A DNA stretch of 64,000 nt from Shewanella decolorationis S12. GTDB taxonomy: Bacteria; Pseudomonadota; Gammaproteobacteria; Enterobacterales; Shewanellaceae. Below, piece after piece: positions 32,195-41,145 of the stretch. Position numbers and translations under genes: made by a program. The notes beneath the pieces were generated by a model. It did no database searches and was not told where the DNA came from. It worked only from the letters and a program-made list of their open reading frames with translations. The stretch's first letter is position 1, and each line of letters begins with the position of its first letter. Where the stretch lies: NCBI RefSeq assembly GCF_000485795.1, contig NZ_AXZL01000065.1:1-64000 (forward strand), read 5' to 3'.

Positions 32195-33322
32195 TTAACC
32201 TTTTGGCCGCTTTACCATCATTTTATCCAGCTGCGCCTTAATGGCATCGTCAATTTCTTGATTCATTTTCTTGCCACTGCAATCGAAGGGGAAACCTAAA
32301 TTCTCAGCATAGGGATTAATTTGGGTACCGACTTTAACGACTCGATAGCAGGTATCCCCTTTACGGACAATTCGATTGGGATCCAGTTCTAAATCTAAAC
32401 TGGTGGGGCCGCTAAAATCGTCGGCATTGGGCACAATCAACACCTCCATCTCAGGACTCATTTCAGACAAATTCGACCGTTTGCTGTAATGATTTGCCTG
32501 CTCTAGCACTAAATCATCCAAGGCTTGCTCACGCTGACGTTCAAAATAACGCTGGGTAAATAAACCGACACTGCCAGCCGTACCGCTGCTTTGCTCGTTT
32601 GCCGCAGACTGCTCTGTACTTGCCGCTTGAGCCGAGTTTGATTGGACTTCTGCCTTTTGAGGATTAACAGCTTCTTTTGTACTCTGCTGGGTTTGGCCCT
32701 GTGTTGGAGTGTTTGAAACTGCTCTATTTGACACTTGGGCGCCGACTTCTGGAGGTTTTGCAATCTGCTCTATAGTGTTAGGCGGCGAAATGATCGGCTC
32801 ACTAGAAACGGTAGGTTCTTCCACAGAGGAATCTTTAGGCGGATCCGCTGGAGCGGTTTGCGTTGGCGGCGCATAAATAAAATATGCCTTTAACGCCTTG
32901 GTTGTAGTCCGTGCGTTGGAAGATGATTCGGTAAACGACAGCCCTAAGTGTTCCGACTGGGTTCGCCATAAAAAAATTAATAACAACAGCAGTAAGCTAT
33001 GACCTAGGATGACCCAAAACAATGGCTTAAGATTGAAATACTGCGACCACTCTCGCCCACTTAGATTTGAAGATGTTTGAAATGTGCTATCGATATCTTT
33101 TTGGTTAGCCTCATGCAAATTAAGGCTTATACCGCTTCCCAAAGGCTCTGCATGAGCGCTAAAAGGCTTAGGGTTCAAATCTATAGTGCCTTGGACTGTA
33201 GCGCTGAAAGACGTAACACAAAAAGGCATAACGGAAAATGCTACGGTCTCGTCGTTTGTCACGCGGCCGTACGCATCAAAACTAAGCTCATCTTCTGGGG
33301 TAATATTCGAACGAACAGGCAA
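32195..33322 (-). CDS. Membrane-anchored protein of unknown function
   Basis: This 375-residue protein has one membrane helix at about 101-118 (FWVILGHSLLLLLLIFLW), then a long Pro/Ser/Gln/Thr-rich region (about 145-270) and a compact C-terminal domain (about 285-375) with two Cys residues (GDTCYRVVKVG and FPFDCSGKK) that may form a disulfide. The layout (cytoplasmic N-terminus, helix, flexible linker, periplasmic domain) resembles TonB- or TolA-like spanning proteins, but no sequence match is claimed. The N-terminal start is uncertain. It stands alone between the thi leader and the hemolysin III gene. Confidence 0.7.
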   Translation of the reverse strand: MPVRSNITPEDELSFDAYGRVTNDETVAFSVMPFCVTSFSATVQGTIDLNPKPFSAHAEPLGSGISLNLHEANQKDIDSTFQTSSNLSGREWSQYFNLKPLFWVILGHSLLLLLLIFLWRTQSEHLGLSFTESSSNARTTTKALKAYFIYAPPTQTAPADPPKDSSVEEPTVSSEPIISPPNTIEQIAKPPEVGAQVSNRAVSNTPTQGQTQQSTKEAVNPQKAEVQSNSAQAASTEQSAANEQSSGTAGSVGLFTQRYFERQREQALDDLVLEQANHYSKRSNLSEMSPEMEVLIVPNADDFSGPTSLDLELDPNRIVRKGDTCYRVVKVGTQINPYAENLGFPFDCSGKKMNQEIDDAIKAQLDKMMVKRPKG

Positions 33323-33510
33323 AATCCATCCCTTAGTACTTAATGGACAAAGTACTTAACAAATCCATGACATCTACGGGAGATTAGAGAAAGTGCAACG
33401 CACAAAGTTCCAAGGCGTTGACATTAATCAGTCGTAAACAGTCACCATAATGTTGTACAACTAGATAAGAGCTCGCCTCAGTCTCAGTTGATGATGTTAT
33501 CCTTAAAATA

Positions 33511-33536
33511 AATTAGCTTACACGTGTAAGCTAATT
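33511..33536. promoter_or_regulatory. Perfect 26-bp palindrome, likely FabR operator
   Basis: The core is AGCTTACACGTGTAAGCT, extended by AATT on both sides to a perfect 26-base palindrome, 62 bases upstream of the hemolysin III gene. TetR-type FabR sites upstream of fabA, fabB and yqfA in enterobacteria have the form AGCGTAC..GTACGCT with a central ACACGTGT-like core. The gene downstream is the yqfA/trhA homolog, which supports the match. Confidence 0.6.
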
Positions 33537-33598
33537 ATGGCTTTCCAATTTATCAACTGATAGACTCAGTCATTATCGCCATCGAGTGGATCAACAGC

Positions 33599-34282
33599 AT
33601 GCCAAGCCAGAGTTTGATAGAACCGCAAATGAGTCATGAAAAACCATTGAATATCAGTTGCTATAGCCTTAGTGAAGAGATAGCCAATAGCATCAGCCAT
33701 GGCCTAGGGGTGATCGCGGGGGTGGTCGGCTTAGTGTTTATGATCCTCAAGGGCGCCGACCACCTCACCAGTATTCAGCTCACAGGTGTTATTATTTATG
33801 GTGCAAGCCTTATCCTGTTGTTTTTAAGTTCTACCCTGTATCACAGCGTAACGCATGTAGGCTGGAAACATAAACTTAAGATTGCCGATCATTGTGCTAT
33901 CTACTGCTTAATTGCAGGCACCTATACCCCGCTGATGTTAATCAGCCTGCAAGGACAACTTTCCACCATTATCCTGACGGCGATTTGGTCCTTGGCTATT
34001 GGTGGGATTTTATTTAAGACTTTGTTTATTCATCGCTTTAAAAAAATGAGCCTAGTGCTCTATTTAGTAATGGGTTGGCTGTGTGTGACTGTGATGGGCG
34101 ATTTGACGGCGGCGATGTCACCGCTAGGATTTAAGCTTCTGCTATTGGGCGGGTTGTTTTACACCTTAGGGGTGGTCTTCTATGTCGGTAAACGCATCCC
34201 ATACAATCACGCGATTTGGCATTTATTTGTATTGGCAGGCGCGATGAGCCATTTCTTTTGTATTTATTTAACCGTGATCTAA
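33599..34282 (+). CDS. trhA: Hemolysin III / TrhA (YqfA) family membrane protein
   Basis: This 227-residue protein has seven predicted membrane helices and belongs to the PAQR/hemolysin III family, linked in bacteria to membrane lipid homeostasis. The family motifs are visible: EEIANSISHGLGVIAG at the start, SSTLYHSVTH in the second helix, and HAIWHLFVLAGAMSHFF near the end, whose His residues bind metal in the fold. A palindrome at 33511 resembles a FabR operator, linking it to unsaturated fatty acid control. The start at 33599 is preferred; an ATG at 33629 is an alternative without a better ribosome site. A terminator follows. Confidence 0.9.
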   Translation: MPSQSLIEPQMSHEKPLNISCYSLSEEIANSISHGLGVIAGVVGLVFMILKGADHLTSIQLTGVIIYGASLILLFLSSTLYHSVTHVGWKHKLKIADHCAIYCLIAGTYTPLMLISLQGQLSTIILTAIWSLAIGGILFKTLFIHRFKKMSLVLYLVMGWLCVTVMGDLTAAMSPLGFKLLLLGGLFYTLGVVFYVGKRIPYNHAIWHLFVLAGAMSHFFCIYLTVI

Positions 34283-34314
34283 CGGTTAAGGCAGCCTTCA
34301 CAGAAATCCTCATA

Positions 34315-34339
34315 AGCCATCCTCAGGATGGCTTTTTGA
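34315..34339 (+). terminator. Terminator behind trhA
   Basis: AGCCATCC and GGATGGCT form an 8-bp stem with a three-base loop, followed by TTTTTG. It lies about 33 bases past the stop codon. Confidence 0.85.
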
Positions 34340-34387
34340 TGGCTGCGCTTTAAACTACAGTGCAATAACCCTTCAAGCTAACTTTAT

Positions 34388-34918
34388 CTACAGCAACTCT
34401 TCTACGATTCGTTTGAGCAGAAAGGTTTCCCTGTCGATAGATTGCCCTTTATTGGCGAACGTTCGCTGAATTTCTTCATTATGGGCAATCGCTTGGTGGA
34501 TATTGATCCACTCTGGGCGCATGCCATTTTTTATCTCATGGGCTTCGAGTCTTGGCTCACCTAGGCCGCGCTCGCCAAGGCTCATATCGATTTCGCACAG
34601 GTAACAGTAAGAATCCATATGTACAACATTTGCGCCCTCACGAAACCAAGAACGATATTCCTCATAACGACCAAAGGGCGCTAACACTTTGGCGGCAATA
34701 GCGCCGGTTTCTTCCTGCAACTCTCGGATAAGTCCAACTTCGAGGCTCTCGCCCTTATCCACCCCACCGCCTGGTAAACCGTAATCCCGATATTTTTGGG
34801 TGTAGAGCAGCAAAATATCTTCCCCTGACAGCACAATGGCACGGGCGGCTTGGCGATAAAAAATCTTCGCCTGTTTAAGATTGAGATTGGCAGCTTGGGT
34901 GGACTTCAATAAACGCAT
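34388..34918 (-). CDS. Nudix hydrolase
   Basis: This 176-residue protein carries a complete Nudix box at residues 51-73 (GGVDKGESLEVGLIRELQEETG), with the G-x5-E-x7-RE-x2-EE-x-G spacing intact, so it should hydrolyse a nucleoside diphosphate linked to another group. The start at ATG 34918 is chosen; a TTG at 34957 would add 13 hydrophobic residues. The substrate cannot be predicted. It is 114 bases from the methyltransferase upstream on the same strand. Confidence 0.9.
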   Translation of the reverse strand: MRLLKSTQAANLNLKQAKIFYRQAARAIVLSGEDILLLYTQKYRDYGLPGGGVDKGESLEVGLIRELQEETGAIAAKVLAPFGRYEEYRSWFREGANVVHMDSYCYLCEIDMSLGERGLGEPRLEAHEIKNGMRPEWINIHQAIAHNEEIQRTFANKGQSIDRETFLLKRIVEELL

Positions 34919-35032
34919 AATAAAACTCAAGATTAACGGCCTAATAGCATAAATCAACTCGATGGATTTACAGAGTAAAACCGTTTCGACGCCAAGGATA
35001 AGCGCTCAATGGCTGCATGTTGACCTATAAGG

Positions 35033-35869
35033 TTAACAATTCAGTTGCTGCAAAATGTGCTGATAGGCCGCCACAATTTGCGACTTGTTGGGCATGCGAT
35101 GCTCAGGAATACGCTGATAGTGGCCTATGGTTTGGTCAAGATACCGTTTGGCTTGGTTGGTTTTATCCGCATCTAACCCTTGCCACATGATTGAGCCCGT
35201 CGCACTTAAGGGCACTGCTTCAGTTGTTTTTGAACTGGTATTCGTTTTTGAGCAGGCATTGGCCTGAGTTAAATGTAGGATCTCGTAGAAACGTTGGTTT
35301 TCTTCGAGTAAATATTCATCTTTAAGGGATAAGCCCAACTCCGCCAACGCGCTGCGTACATGGTAATTATGATGCACGGGACACAAAATAAATTCGAGCT
35401 GGCAGGTGCTTTGACTAAGGTCATGATTGCCCAATTTATTTCCACTCTGAGCATCACGTTGAGTTTGCTGATTCGCCACAATACTGCGCACCAATTCAAC
35501 CAACAACTCACCGCCCACACCCGCAATAATCACCAAGTGCTTGGCTTGTTTGCCGTATTGCGCCAGTGGCAAGGCCGCCACATCGAGGCAATGCACTTGC
35601 CATTCACTCAGTGCTAAGTCTGTATTTTCAGTTTCATGGTGTGGCGGAAAAAACCTTGCCAACTCAAGGCTGAGTTGCTGCATCAAGGGCGCGACACAAT
35701 CGACAAAATGCACTTTAGGCGCGGCATTTCTTTGCAGTAACAGCATGCCGAGTAAACCATGATCGCAGCAGCAGTCCCAAATATGATCGTATCCTTGCTC
35801 TACCATCTGATTGATCTGCTGTAATCGCTGACTGATTTTCACCGCTGACGCCTCAAAAATCGCGCCCAT
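35033..35869 (-). CDS. TrmK-like tRNA (adenine-N1) methyltransferase
   Basis: This 278-residue protein has a Rossmann methyltransferase fold. The opening ISQRLQQINQMVEQGYDHIWD and the SAM loop DCCCDHGLLGMLLLQR match the COG2384/TrmK family, whose characterised member methylates A22 of tRNA. LVIIAGVGGELLVELV and LILQP-like FILCPVHHNYHVRSAL are further family features. It is longer than the Bacillus protein because of an insertion near residue 195-225. The role in Shewanella is inferred. Confidence 0.75.
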   Translation of the reverse strand: MGAIFEASAVKISQRLQQINQMVEQGYDHIWDCCCDHGLLGMLLLQRNAAPKVHFVDCVAPLMQQLSLELARFFPPHHETENTDLALSEWQVHCLDVAALPLAQYGKQAKHLVIIAGVGGELLVELVRSIVANQQTQRDAQSGNKLGNHDLSQSTCQLEFILCPVHHNYHVRSALAELGLSLKDEYLLEENQRFYEILHLTQANACSKTNTSSKTTEAVPLSATGSIMWQGLDADKTNQAKRYLDQTIGHYQRIPEHRMPNKSQIVAAYQHILQQLNC

Positions 35870-35972
35870 ACATGCTTGAGCGCCATAAAGCCGCGCATTC
35901 TACCCGAGTCAGCGGTTAAAACCCATCTCTTTACACTTTGCGTTCGGCCTGCCGCCTAACCGCTCACTATGG

Positions 35973-35986
35973 TGAATACGTATGCA
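35973..35986 (+). promoter_or_regulatory. Maltodextrin box upstream of the GH97 gene
   Basis: TGAATACGTATGCA is a near-palindrome with a central ACGT, of the kind bound by LacI-family regulators. The same TGAATACGTATG occurs at 41811, upstream of the MFS sugar transporter. In both places it begins exactly 19 bases before the -35 hexamer. Confidence 0.7.
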
Positions 35987-35991
35987 AAGCA

Positions 35992-36021
35992 TTGCGAGCA
36001 AAAAGTCATCGCCACTAGTAT
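35992..36021 (+). promoter_or_regulatory. Promoter of the GH97 gene
   Basis: TTGCGA, an 18-base spacer and TAGTAT form a sigma-70 type promoter. The expected start point near 36028 leaves a leader of about 33 bases. Confidence 0.6.
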
Positions 36022-36060
36022 GCATTGACCCATATTCACTATAAAAACAAGGATCAGGGA

Positions 36061-38172
36061 ATGTTCAGCAATCCTCTTACCCATGCACGCCACATCAACT
36101 CGCCAAAACGACATCACCGCCATTGGGCCGCCAGCCTATTTACGCCCAGCTTGCTAGCACTCAGCATTGGCAGCCTGCTCTGCAACAGTGCCACAGCGCA
36201 GACCCTCAAACTAAGCTCACCCGACAAGCAAATCGTCTTGAGTCTGAGTGATGATACGGGCCGCCCAGAATACCAAATCCATTTTCATGGCAAATCGATT
36301 ATCGAACCGAGCCGCTTAGGGTTAGTCTTTGCCTCACTGGGCGAATTAGGCCAAGGTCTACGTATCAAATCGAGCCACACCGCCAGCACCGATGGCAAAT
36401 GGCAGCAACCTTGGGGTGAGCAAGAGTGGATTAAGGATCAACACAATCAACTGAGCGTGGTATTAACCAACGGCAAAATCGACTTAAACCTCGAGTTTAA
36501 AGCCTTTGACGATGGCATTGGCTTTCGTTATCACTTAGCCGCCCAAAACGCCCTGCCAGCGAATACACCGCTTGCCATCACCGATGAACTCACCGAATTT
36601 AATATTGGTCAGAGTGTTAAGGCCACCGCCTGGTGGATCCCTTCTCGCGGATGGAACCGCTACGAATATCTGTATCGCACCAGCCCACTCAATCAGGTCG
36701 ACCGAGCCCACACCCCTTTTACCTTTAAACTGATCGATGGCACCCATTTAAGCATTCACGAGGCAGCGTTAGTTGATTTTGCCTCGATGACCCTCGATCA
36801 ACAGCGCGATGGCAAGTTCAAGGCCGATCTCACCCCTTGGTCAGATGGTACTCGTGTTAAAACCCAAGCGGGCTTTTATACCCCATGGCGCACCATTCAA
36901 ATCGCCGACAAGGCCACGGGACTGCTTAATTCGCACCTTATCCTCAACTTGAACGAGCCCAATAAACTGGGAGATGTCTCTTGGGTTAAACCGGGCAAAT
37001 ATGTCGGTATTTGGTGGGGTATGCACCTCAATGAAAACACTTGGGGCTCGGGTCCAACACACGGCGCAACCACTAGCGAAACTGAGCGCTATATGGATTT
37101 TGCCGCCAAGTACCAATTTGATGGCGTTTTGGTCGAGGGCTGGAACCAAGGTTGGGATGGCGATTGGTTCCATAATGGCGATCAATTCAGTTTTACCAAG
37201 GCCTACGATGATTTCGATTTACCCGCCATTACCGCCTACGGCGCCAAAAAAGGCGTGCGCCTGATTGGTCACCATGAGACCGCAGGCTCAGTGACCCATT
37301 ACCGTAATCAAATGGATGATGCCTTCGCCCTGTATGAAAAACATGGCGTGACCCAAGTCAAAACCGGTTACGTCGCTGACGGTGGACAAATCAAACGCAT
37401 CGATGAAAACGGCATCCCCCGTCACGAATGGCACGACGGTCAGTTTATGGTGGGCGAATATCTTCACAGCGTTACCGAAGCCGCCAAGCACCATATCAGC
37501 ATCAACAGCCATGAGCCGATTAAAGATACTGGGCTTCGTCGCACTTATCCTAACTGGCTCGCCCGCGAAGGTGCCCGCGGCCAAGAGTACAATGCCTGGG
37601 GCAGCCCACCAAATAGCCCAGAACACACTGCCATGTTGCCTTTTACCCGTATGCTGGCAGGCCCTATGGACTTTACCCCAGGGATTTTTGACTTAGCGCC
37701 TAAGGGCTTAGATGCCGAAAACCGTGTGCAAACCACCTTGATGAAGCAGCTCGCCCTGTATGTGGTGCTCTACAGCCCAATCCAAATGGCCGCCGACTTA
37801 CCGCGCAATTATCAGAAACATTTGGATGCTTTCCAATTTATCCGTGATGTGCCAACAGACTGGTATCAAAGTATCGCACTGGCTGGCGAAGTGGGTGATT
37901 ACGTGGTGTTTGCCCGCCAAGCCAAGGACCAACAGGATTGGTACTTAGGCGCGTTGACCGATGAAAATGCCCGCGAAGTCAAGGTAAAACTGGATTTCCT
38001 CGACCCAAACAAACGCTATCAAGCACAGATCTACCGTGATGGCGCAAAAGCCGACTGGAAAACCAATCCCTATGATTATGTAATTGAAACCAAAGAGGTT
38101 AGCGCCAAGGATAGCCTGACATTACAGCTAGCCAGCAGTGGCGGCACAGCGATCCGCTTTAAAGCGCTGTAA
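36061..38172 (+). CDS. susB: Glycoside hydrolase family 97 alpha-glucosidase (SusB-like)
   Basis: This 703-residue exported enzyme removes glucose from maltodextrins. A long basic start and hydrophobic stretch (LFTPSLLALSIGSLLCNSATAQ) make a signal peptide. The N-terminal beta-sandwich (to about residue 285) leads into a TIM barrel with the family segments GIWWGMHLNENTWG, FDGVLVEGWNQGWDGDW, INSHEPIKDTGLRRTYPN and EGARGQEYNAW, where glutamates of the inverting type are expected. LAGPMDFTPGIFDL is another signature. The start is ATG 36061 with AAGGA upstream; a TTG at 36025 is less likely. It carries the same promoter box as the MFS transporter, so both belong to one maltodextrin regulon. Confidence 0.92.
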   Translation: MFSNPLTHARHINSPKRHHRHWAASLFTPSLLALSIGSLLCNSATAQTLKLSSPDKQIVLSLSDDTGRPEYQIHFHGKSIIEPSRLGLVFASLGELGQGLRIKSSHTASTDGKWQQPWGEQEWIKDQHNQLSVVLTNGKIDLNLEFKAFDDGIGFRYHLAAQNALPANTPLAITDELTEFNIGQSVKATAWWIPSRGWNRYEYLYRTSPLNQVDRAHTPFTFKLIDGTHLSIHEAALVDFASMTLDQQRDGKFKADLTPWSDGTRVKTQAGFYTPWRTIQIADKATGLLNSHLILNLNEPNKLGDVSWVKPGKYVGIWWGMHLNENTWGSGPTHGATTSETERYMDFAAKYQFDGVLVEGWNQGWDGDWFHNGDQFSFTKAYDDFDLPAITAYGAKKGVRLIGHHETAGSVTHYRNQMDDAFALYEKHGVTQVKTGYVADGGQIKRIDENGIPRHEWHDGQFMVGEYLHSVTEAAKHHISINSHEPIKDTGLRRTYPNWLAREGARGQEYNAWGSPPNSPEHTAMLPFTRMLAGPMDFTPGIFDLAPKGLDAENRVQTTLMKQLALYVVLYSPIQMAADLPRNYQKHLDAFQFIRDVPTDWYQSIALAGEVGDYVVFARQAKDQQDWYLGALTDENAREVKVKLDFLDPNKRYQAQIYRDGAKADWKTNPYDYVIETKEVSAKDSLTLQLASSGGTAIRFKAL

Positions 38173-38271
38173 ACTCAAGCGCTAAATGGACTCTAAAAGT
38201 CCCGAGCGACAGTCACTCTTGCAACAGTGACTATTGCCACAGCAATCGAAGCGAAAGTGGCCATTACAATA

Positions 38272-38303
38272 GTTACCAAGAAGTCCTTCTTGGTGACTAT
38301 TTC
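38272..38303 (+). terminator. Terminator behind the GH97 gene
   Basis: ACCAAGAAG and CTTCTTGGT form a 9-bp stem with a tight loop, followed by GACTATTTCTT. It lies about 100 bases past the stop codon. Confidence 0.75.
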
Positions 38304-38453
38304 TTATTATTGAGTTGCTTAGTTTTAGTTACAGCGCCTAACAACCATTGGCGGATTTCATTTGAGCAGGACCACTGCCCTCCACTACTGAGTCACACTC
38401 GACACGGATGCAAATTGTATTAAGTTAGCTTAAGCTAAACTCCCCAATGCTTA

Positions 38454-39338
38454 ATGGTGACGACCTTGCGATACACGGCTGATGAACTCGAAATGCGCAG
38501 TTTTAAGCGTTTTGAGACCCAATTTGCCCACTTAGGCTTTAATCATTTTCAAGCCATTGCCCCACTGCGCCCTTGGGTGCAGCGCTATTTTCATTTGCGT
38601 GTCGCGGCGAATTTACTTAAGCCAATCGACCAAACCTTCTATCCCGATGGCGGCACAAGCCTGCATTTTTATTTGCCATCGCCCGGCATTAGCGACGCGC
38701 CTTCGGTGTATTTTTACTCGGGCCAGCAGCGGCATTGTCATAGCTTCACGCCGGGTACCGAGCAAATTACGGTGCGTTTTCAGCCCAGTGGCGCCTTCCA
38801 TTTACTGGGGGTTGAGCTTGCCGCCATGCAGACCGATACGACAGCAAGCGTTATCGATGTGACCCAGTGGCCCATCGTTGGTTTAACAACGCTCTTATAC
38901 CAACTCGTTGATACACCGCAACCTAGCGAGCGTATCGCCCTCGTGGAACACTGGCTATTGCAACGAGCGCAGCAATTAGACTTAAGCTTATCGACGCGCA
39001 TGAGCCTAGTCCCCGCAACCTTGCCTCGACTCATCCACACCCAAGCCAATTTGGAGACCTTTTACGGGCAACTCCCCATGAGTCGACGCCAATTTGAACG
39101 CAAATTTAAACAGGAAACGGGTTTATCGCCCGCGCAGTTATTGCAGCTGAATCGAGTAAAAATTGCCCGCAACCTATTGAGTCAATCGCCGTCGCTTAGC
39201 CTCGCGAAGGTGGCCTTCGATTGTGGATTTTACGATCAAGCCCATCTACATCAGCACTTTTTACGGGTGATGCTGCAAACACCGGGGCAATATAAAAAAC
39301 GCAAAATGTCGCAAATCTCCAATATAACGGCCGATTAA
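38454..39338 (+). CDS. AraC-family transcriptional regulator
   Basis: This 294-residue regulator has a C-terminal double helix-turn-helix (about 195-285), including MSRRQFERKFKQETGLSPAQLLQLNRVKIARNLL and VAFDCGFYDQAHLHQHF. The N-terminal part (FYPDGGTSLHFYL, TVRFQPSGAFHLLG) resembles the non-cupin DUF6597-type sensor domain. It is followed at 36 bases by an AhpD-like gene on the same strand and probably regulates that gene. It stands within the maltodextrin region, but no direct link to sugar is seen. The ribosome site is weak. Confidence 0.9.
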   Translation: MVTTLRYTADELEMRSFKRFETQFAHLGFNHFQAIAPLRPWVQRYFHLRVAANLLKPIDQTFYPDGGTSLHFYLPSPGISDAPSVYFYSGQQRHCHSFTPGTEQITVRFQPSGAFHLLGVELAAMQTDTTASVIDVTQWPIVGLTTLLYQLVDTPQPSERIALVEHWLLQRAQQLDLSLSTRMSLVPATLPRLIHTQANLETFYGQLPMSRRQFERKFKQETGLSPAQLLQLNRVKIARNLLSQSPSLSLAKVAFDCGFYDQAHLHQHFLRVMLQTPGQYKKRKMSQISNITAD

Positions 39339-39374
39339 TCCCTTAGATTCAAGCCTCAACTTACAGGAGGCTTT

Positions 39375-39824
39375 ATGTCAGAACATATTCCGCGCCAACA
39401 GATTTACCAACTCCAACCTGAACTTGCCAAAGCACTCATTAGCCTAGATAAAGCGGCAAGTGACTCGGCGTTTTCGCCATTATTGGTACATTTAGTCAAA
39501 CTTAGGGCATCGCAACTCAATGGCTGCGCGTTTTGTCAGCGAATGCACGCCGAAGAAGCGCGCCACGACGGAGAAAACCAGCGCCGTTTAGATTTACTGG
39601 CTGCTTGGCACGAAGTCGATGGACTCTTTGATGCACGGGAGCAAGCGGCGCTGCGCTGGACGGAAACCTTAACCCGCGTCGCCCAATCGCCAGTTCACGA
39701 CAGTGAATACGCCGCGCTCGCCGAGCATTATTCAGAGAAGGAGATTGTCGATCTAACCAGCCTAATTATCGCCATTAATGGTTGGAACCGCATCGCGATC
39801 GCCTTCCATCTTCAACCGCTCTAA
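39375..39824 (+). CDS. AhpD-like / carboxymuconolactone decarboxylase family protein
   Basis: This 149-residue all-helical protein has the active-site motif CAFCQRMH (CxxC followed by His), the same as in AhpD-type alkylhydroperoxidases. The family signatures VKLRASQLNGCAFC and SEKEIVDLTSLIIAINGWNRI are present. It should be a redox enzyme protecting against peroxides or reactive carbonyls. A very good ribosome site (AGGAGG) precedes the ATG. It forms a likely two-gene unit with the AraC regulator 36 bases upstream. Confidence 0.9.
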   Translation: MSEHIPRQQIYQLQPELAKALISLDKAASDSAFSPLLVHLVKLRASQLNGCAFCQRMHAEEARHDGENQRRLDLLAAWHEVDGLFDAREQAALRWTETLTRVAQSPVHDSEYAALAEHYSEKEIVDLTSLIIAINGWNRIAIAFHLQPL

Positions 39825-39869
39825 TCGCGGTAAACATGCTTATCGCAAGCCTGTTCCTCAAAGCCAGCA

Positions 39870-39891
39870 AGGGCACCTACTCTGGTGCCCT
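39870..39891 (+). terminator. Hairpin behind the AhpD-like gene
   Basis: AGGGCACC and GGTGCCCT form an 8-bp stem with a six-base loop, about 45 bases past the stop codon. No T run follows, so termination is uncertain. Confidence 0.45.
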
Positions 39892-40078
39892 CAATACCTG
39901 TACTCGCATCAGTCATGTTTTGGCGAGTATCCAATAGCTAACAGCATTGATTGGCTGACTCAGTCAGGTTGAATGGCAACTTGAGGTAGTGGTTTGAAAT
40001 AATTATTTGCGATAACAGTTTGATAAAGGAAAAGTTGATAGCGACTAACGCTCACGCTAGATAAGGAATTTTTGTAGC

Positions 40079-40594
40079 CTAGTGGCACTGTTCAGTCTTT
40101 AACCAGAGCATGGCTTCAAATTGGGGCGATAAGGATTGTGTCGTGATAAAAAACTTCTCGATATCGACTGAGGTGATACTTTCGCAGCGCCCTCTAAAAT
40201 CGGCATTCATCTGCTTGACAAAATCTGAGGCGAGAACGGCTTCCTTAAATCCCTCCCGTAGGGCCACCACCTTGGGGTTATGCATATTGCCCGCCGAAGC
40301 CAAAGCATCGGCTAACTCCTGAGGGTAATGTCGCTGCAGATAAGTGTGCAACTCGTGCTGAAGACCATCGAACTGTGCAAGGGTTGACACTTGTACCGAG
40401 CGAATCCACACCGACTTGGGAACAGCGGCTATCACGTCTTTCAAGCTATCTACACCCGTGCTTGAGGCAAAAATCACCGCGTCATGATCAGCAAAATTTG
40501 TCTGCCACTTAAGTGGCTCAGCAACTGTGACTTGTGAAAACAATGCGACTTGAGAGAACAGTGCGAATAAGACTGCCGTGAAATAACGTTTCAT
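40079..40594 (-). CDS. Small exported protein of unknown function
   Basis: This 171-residue protein has a signal peptide ending near VTVAEP. The hydrophobic core contains an 18-base tandem duplication (LFSQVA then LFSQVT) at 40526-40561. The mature part has no recognised motif; the two Cys (GRCESI and TEQCH) could pair in the periplasm. It lies alone on the minus strand, 47 bases downstream of the acetyltransferase gene. Confidence 0.65.
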   Translation of the reverse strand: MKRYFTAVLFALFSQVALFSQVTVAEPLKWQTNFADHDAVIFASSTGVDSLKDVIAAVPKSVWIRSVQVSTLAQFDGLQHELHTYLQRHYPQELADALASAGNMHNPKVVALREGFKEAVLASDFVKQMNADFRGRCESITSVDIEKFFITTQSLSPQFEAMLWLKTEQCH

Positions 40595-40641
40595 TCGAGA
40601 TCCTTTCGATTTTTGATTACGTCCACAATCGTCAGCACGGT

Positions 40642-41118
40642 TTATAATTCCAGCGCTAATCTAAGCATATCCTTATGTTGTAATCCCTGTTCAAACAGAG
40701 GTTCGTCGTAATGGGTTAAGAAGTGATCTTTTATCACAGCCTCGACTCTAAACCCCAGTCGCTGATAATAAGTAAGTTGATACCCAAAGCTACCCGTACC
40801 CAATTCCACACGAACCACCGACTTTCTCGCCAATTCAGTTAAAACAAATGACAGTAACACTGAACCAATTCCCTGCCGCTGATAGTCAGGCCACGCCGCC
40901 ATATTGAAGATTTCCGCAACCTTATCGCGAATTAGCTTAGCCACACACACGGCCACAATCTCATCCTTATACTTGGCGGCAAAACACCAAGCATTATCCA
41001 AATACGCTTCGATACTGGGAGTGGAAGGATCGGCCTCTAACAGCAATGCCATAGGGACTTGTTGCGCAGGCACCCATTCAAGATCCACAGGCTGCATTAA
41101 ATCTTGGGTATATTCCAT
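40642..41118 (-). CDS. GNAT-family N-acetyltransferase
   Basis: This 158-residue protein has the GNAT fold. The acetyl-CoA loop is YQRQGIGSVLLSFVL (RxxGIG type), preceded by VAEIFNMAAWPDYQRQG, the usual strand before it. The C-terminal GFRVEAVIKD is also typical. The substrate is unknown. It sits 28 bases after the YciI gene on the same strand, and the two may be co-transcribed. Confidence 0.9.
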   Translation of the reverse strand: MEYTQDLMQPVDLEWVPAQQVPMALLLEADPSTPSIEAYLDNAWCFAAKYKDEIVAVCVAKLIRDKVAEIFNMAAWPDYQRQGIGSVLLSFVLTELARKSVVRVELGTGSFGYQLTYYQRLGFRVEAVIKDHFLTHYDEPLFEQGLQHKDMLRLALEL

Positions 41119-41145
41119 TATGTTTTTAGCTCGTATCCCTACCCT

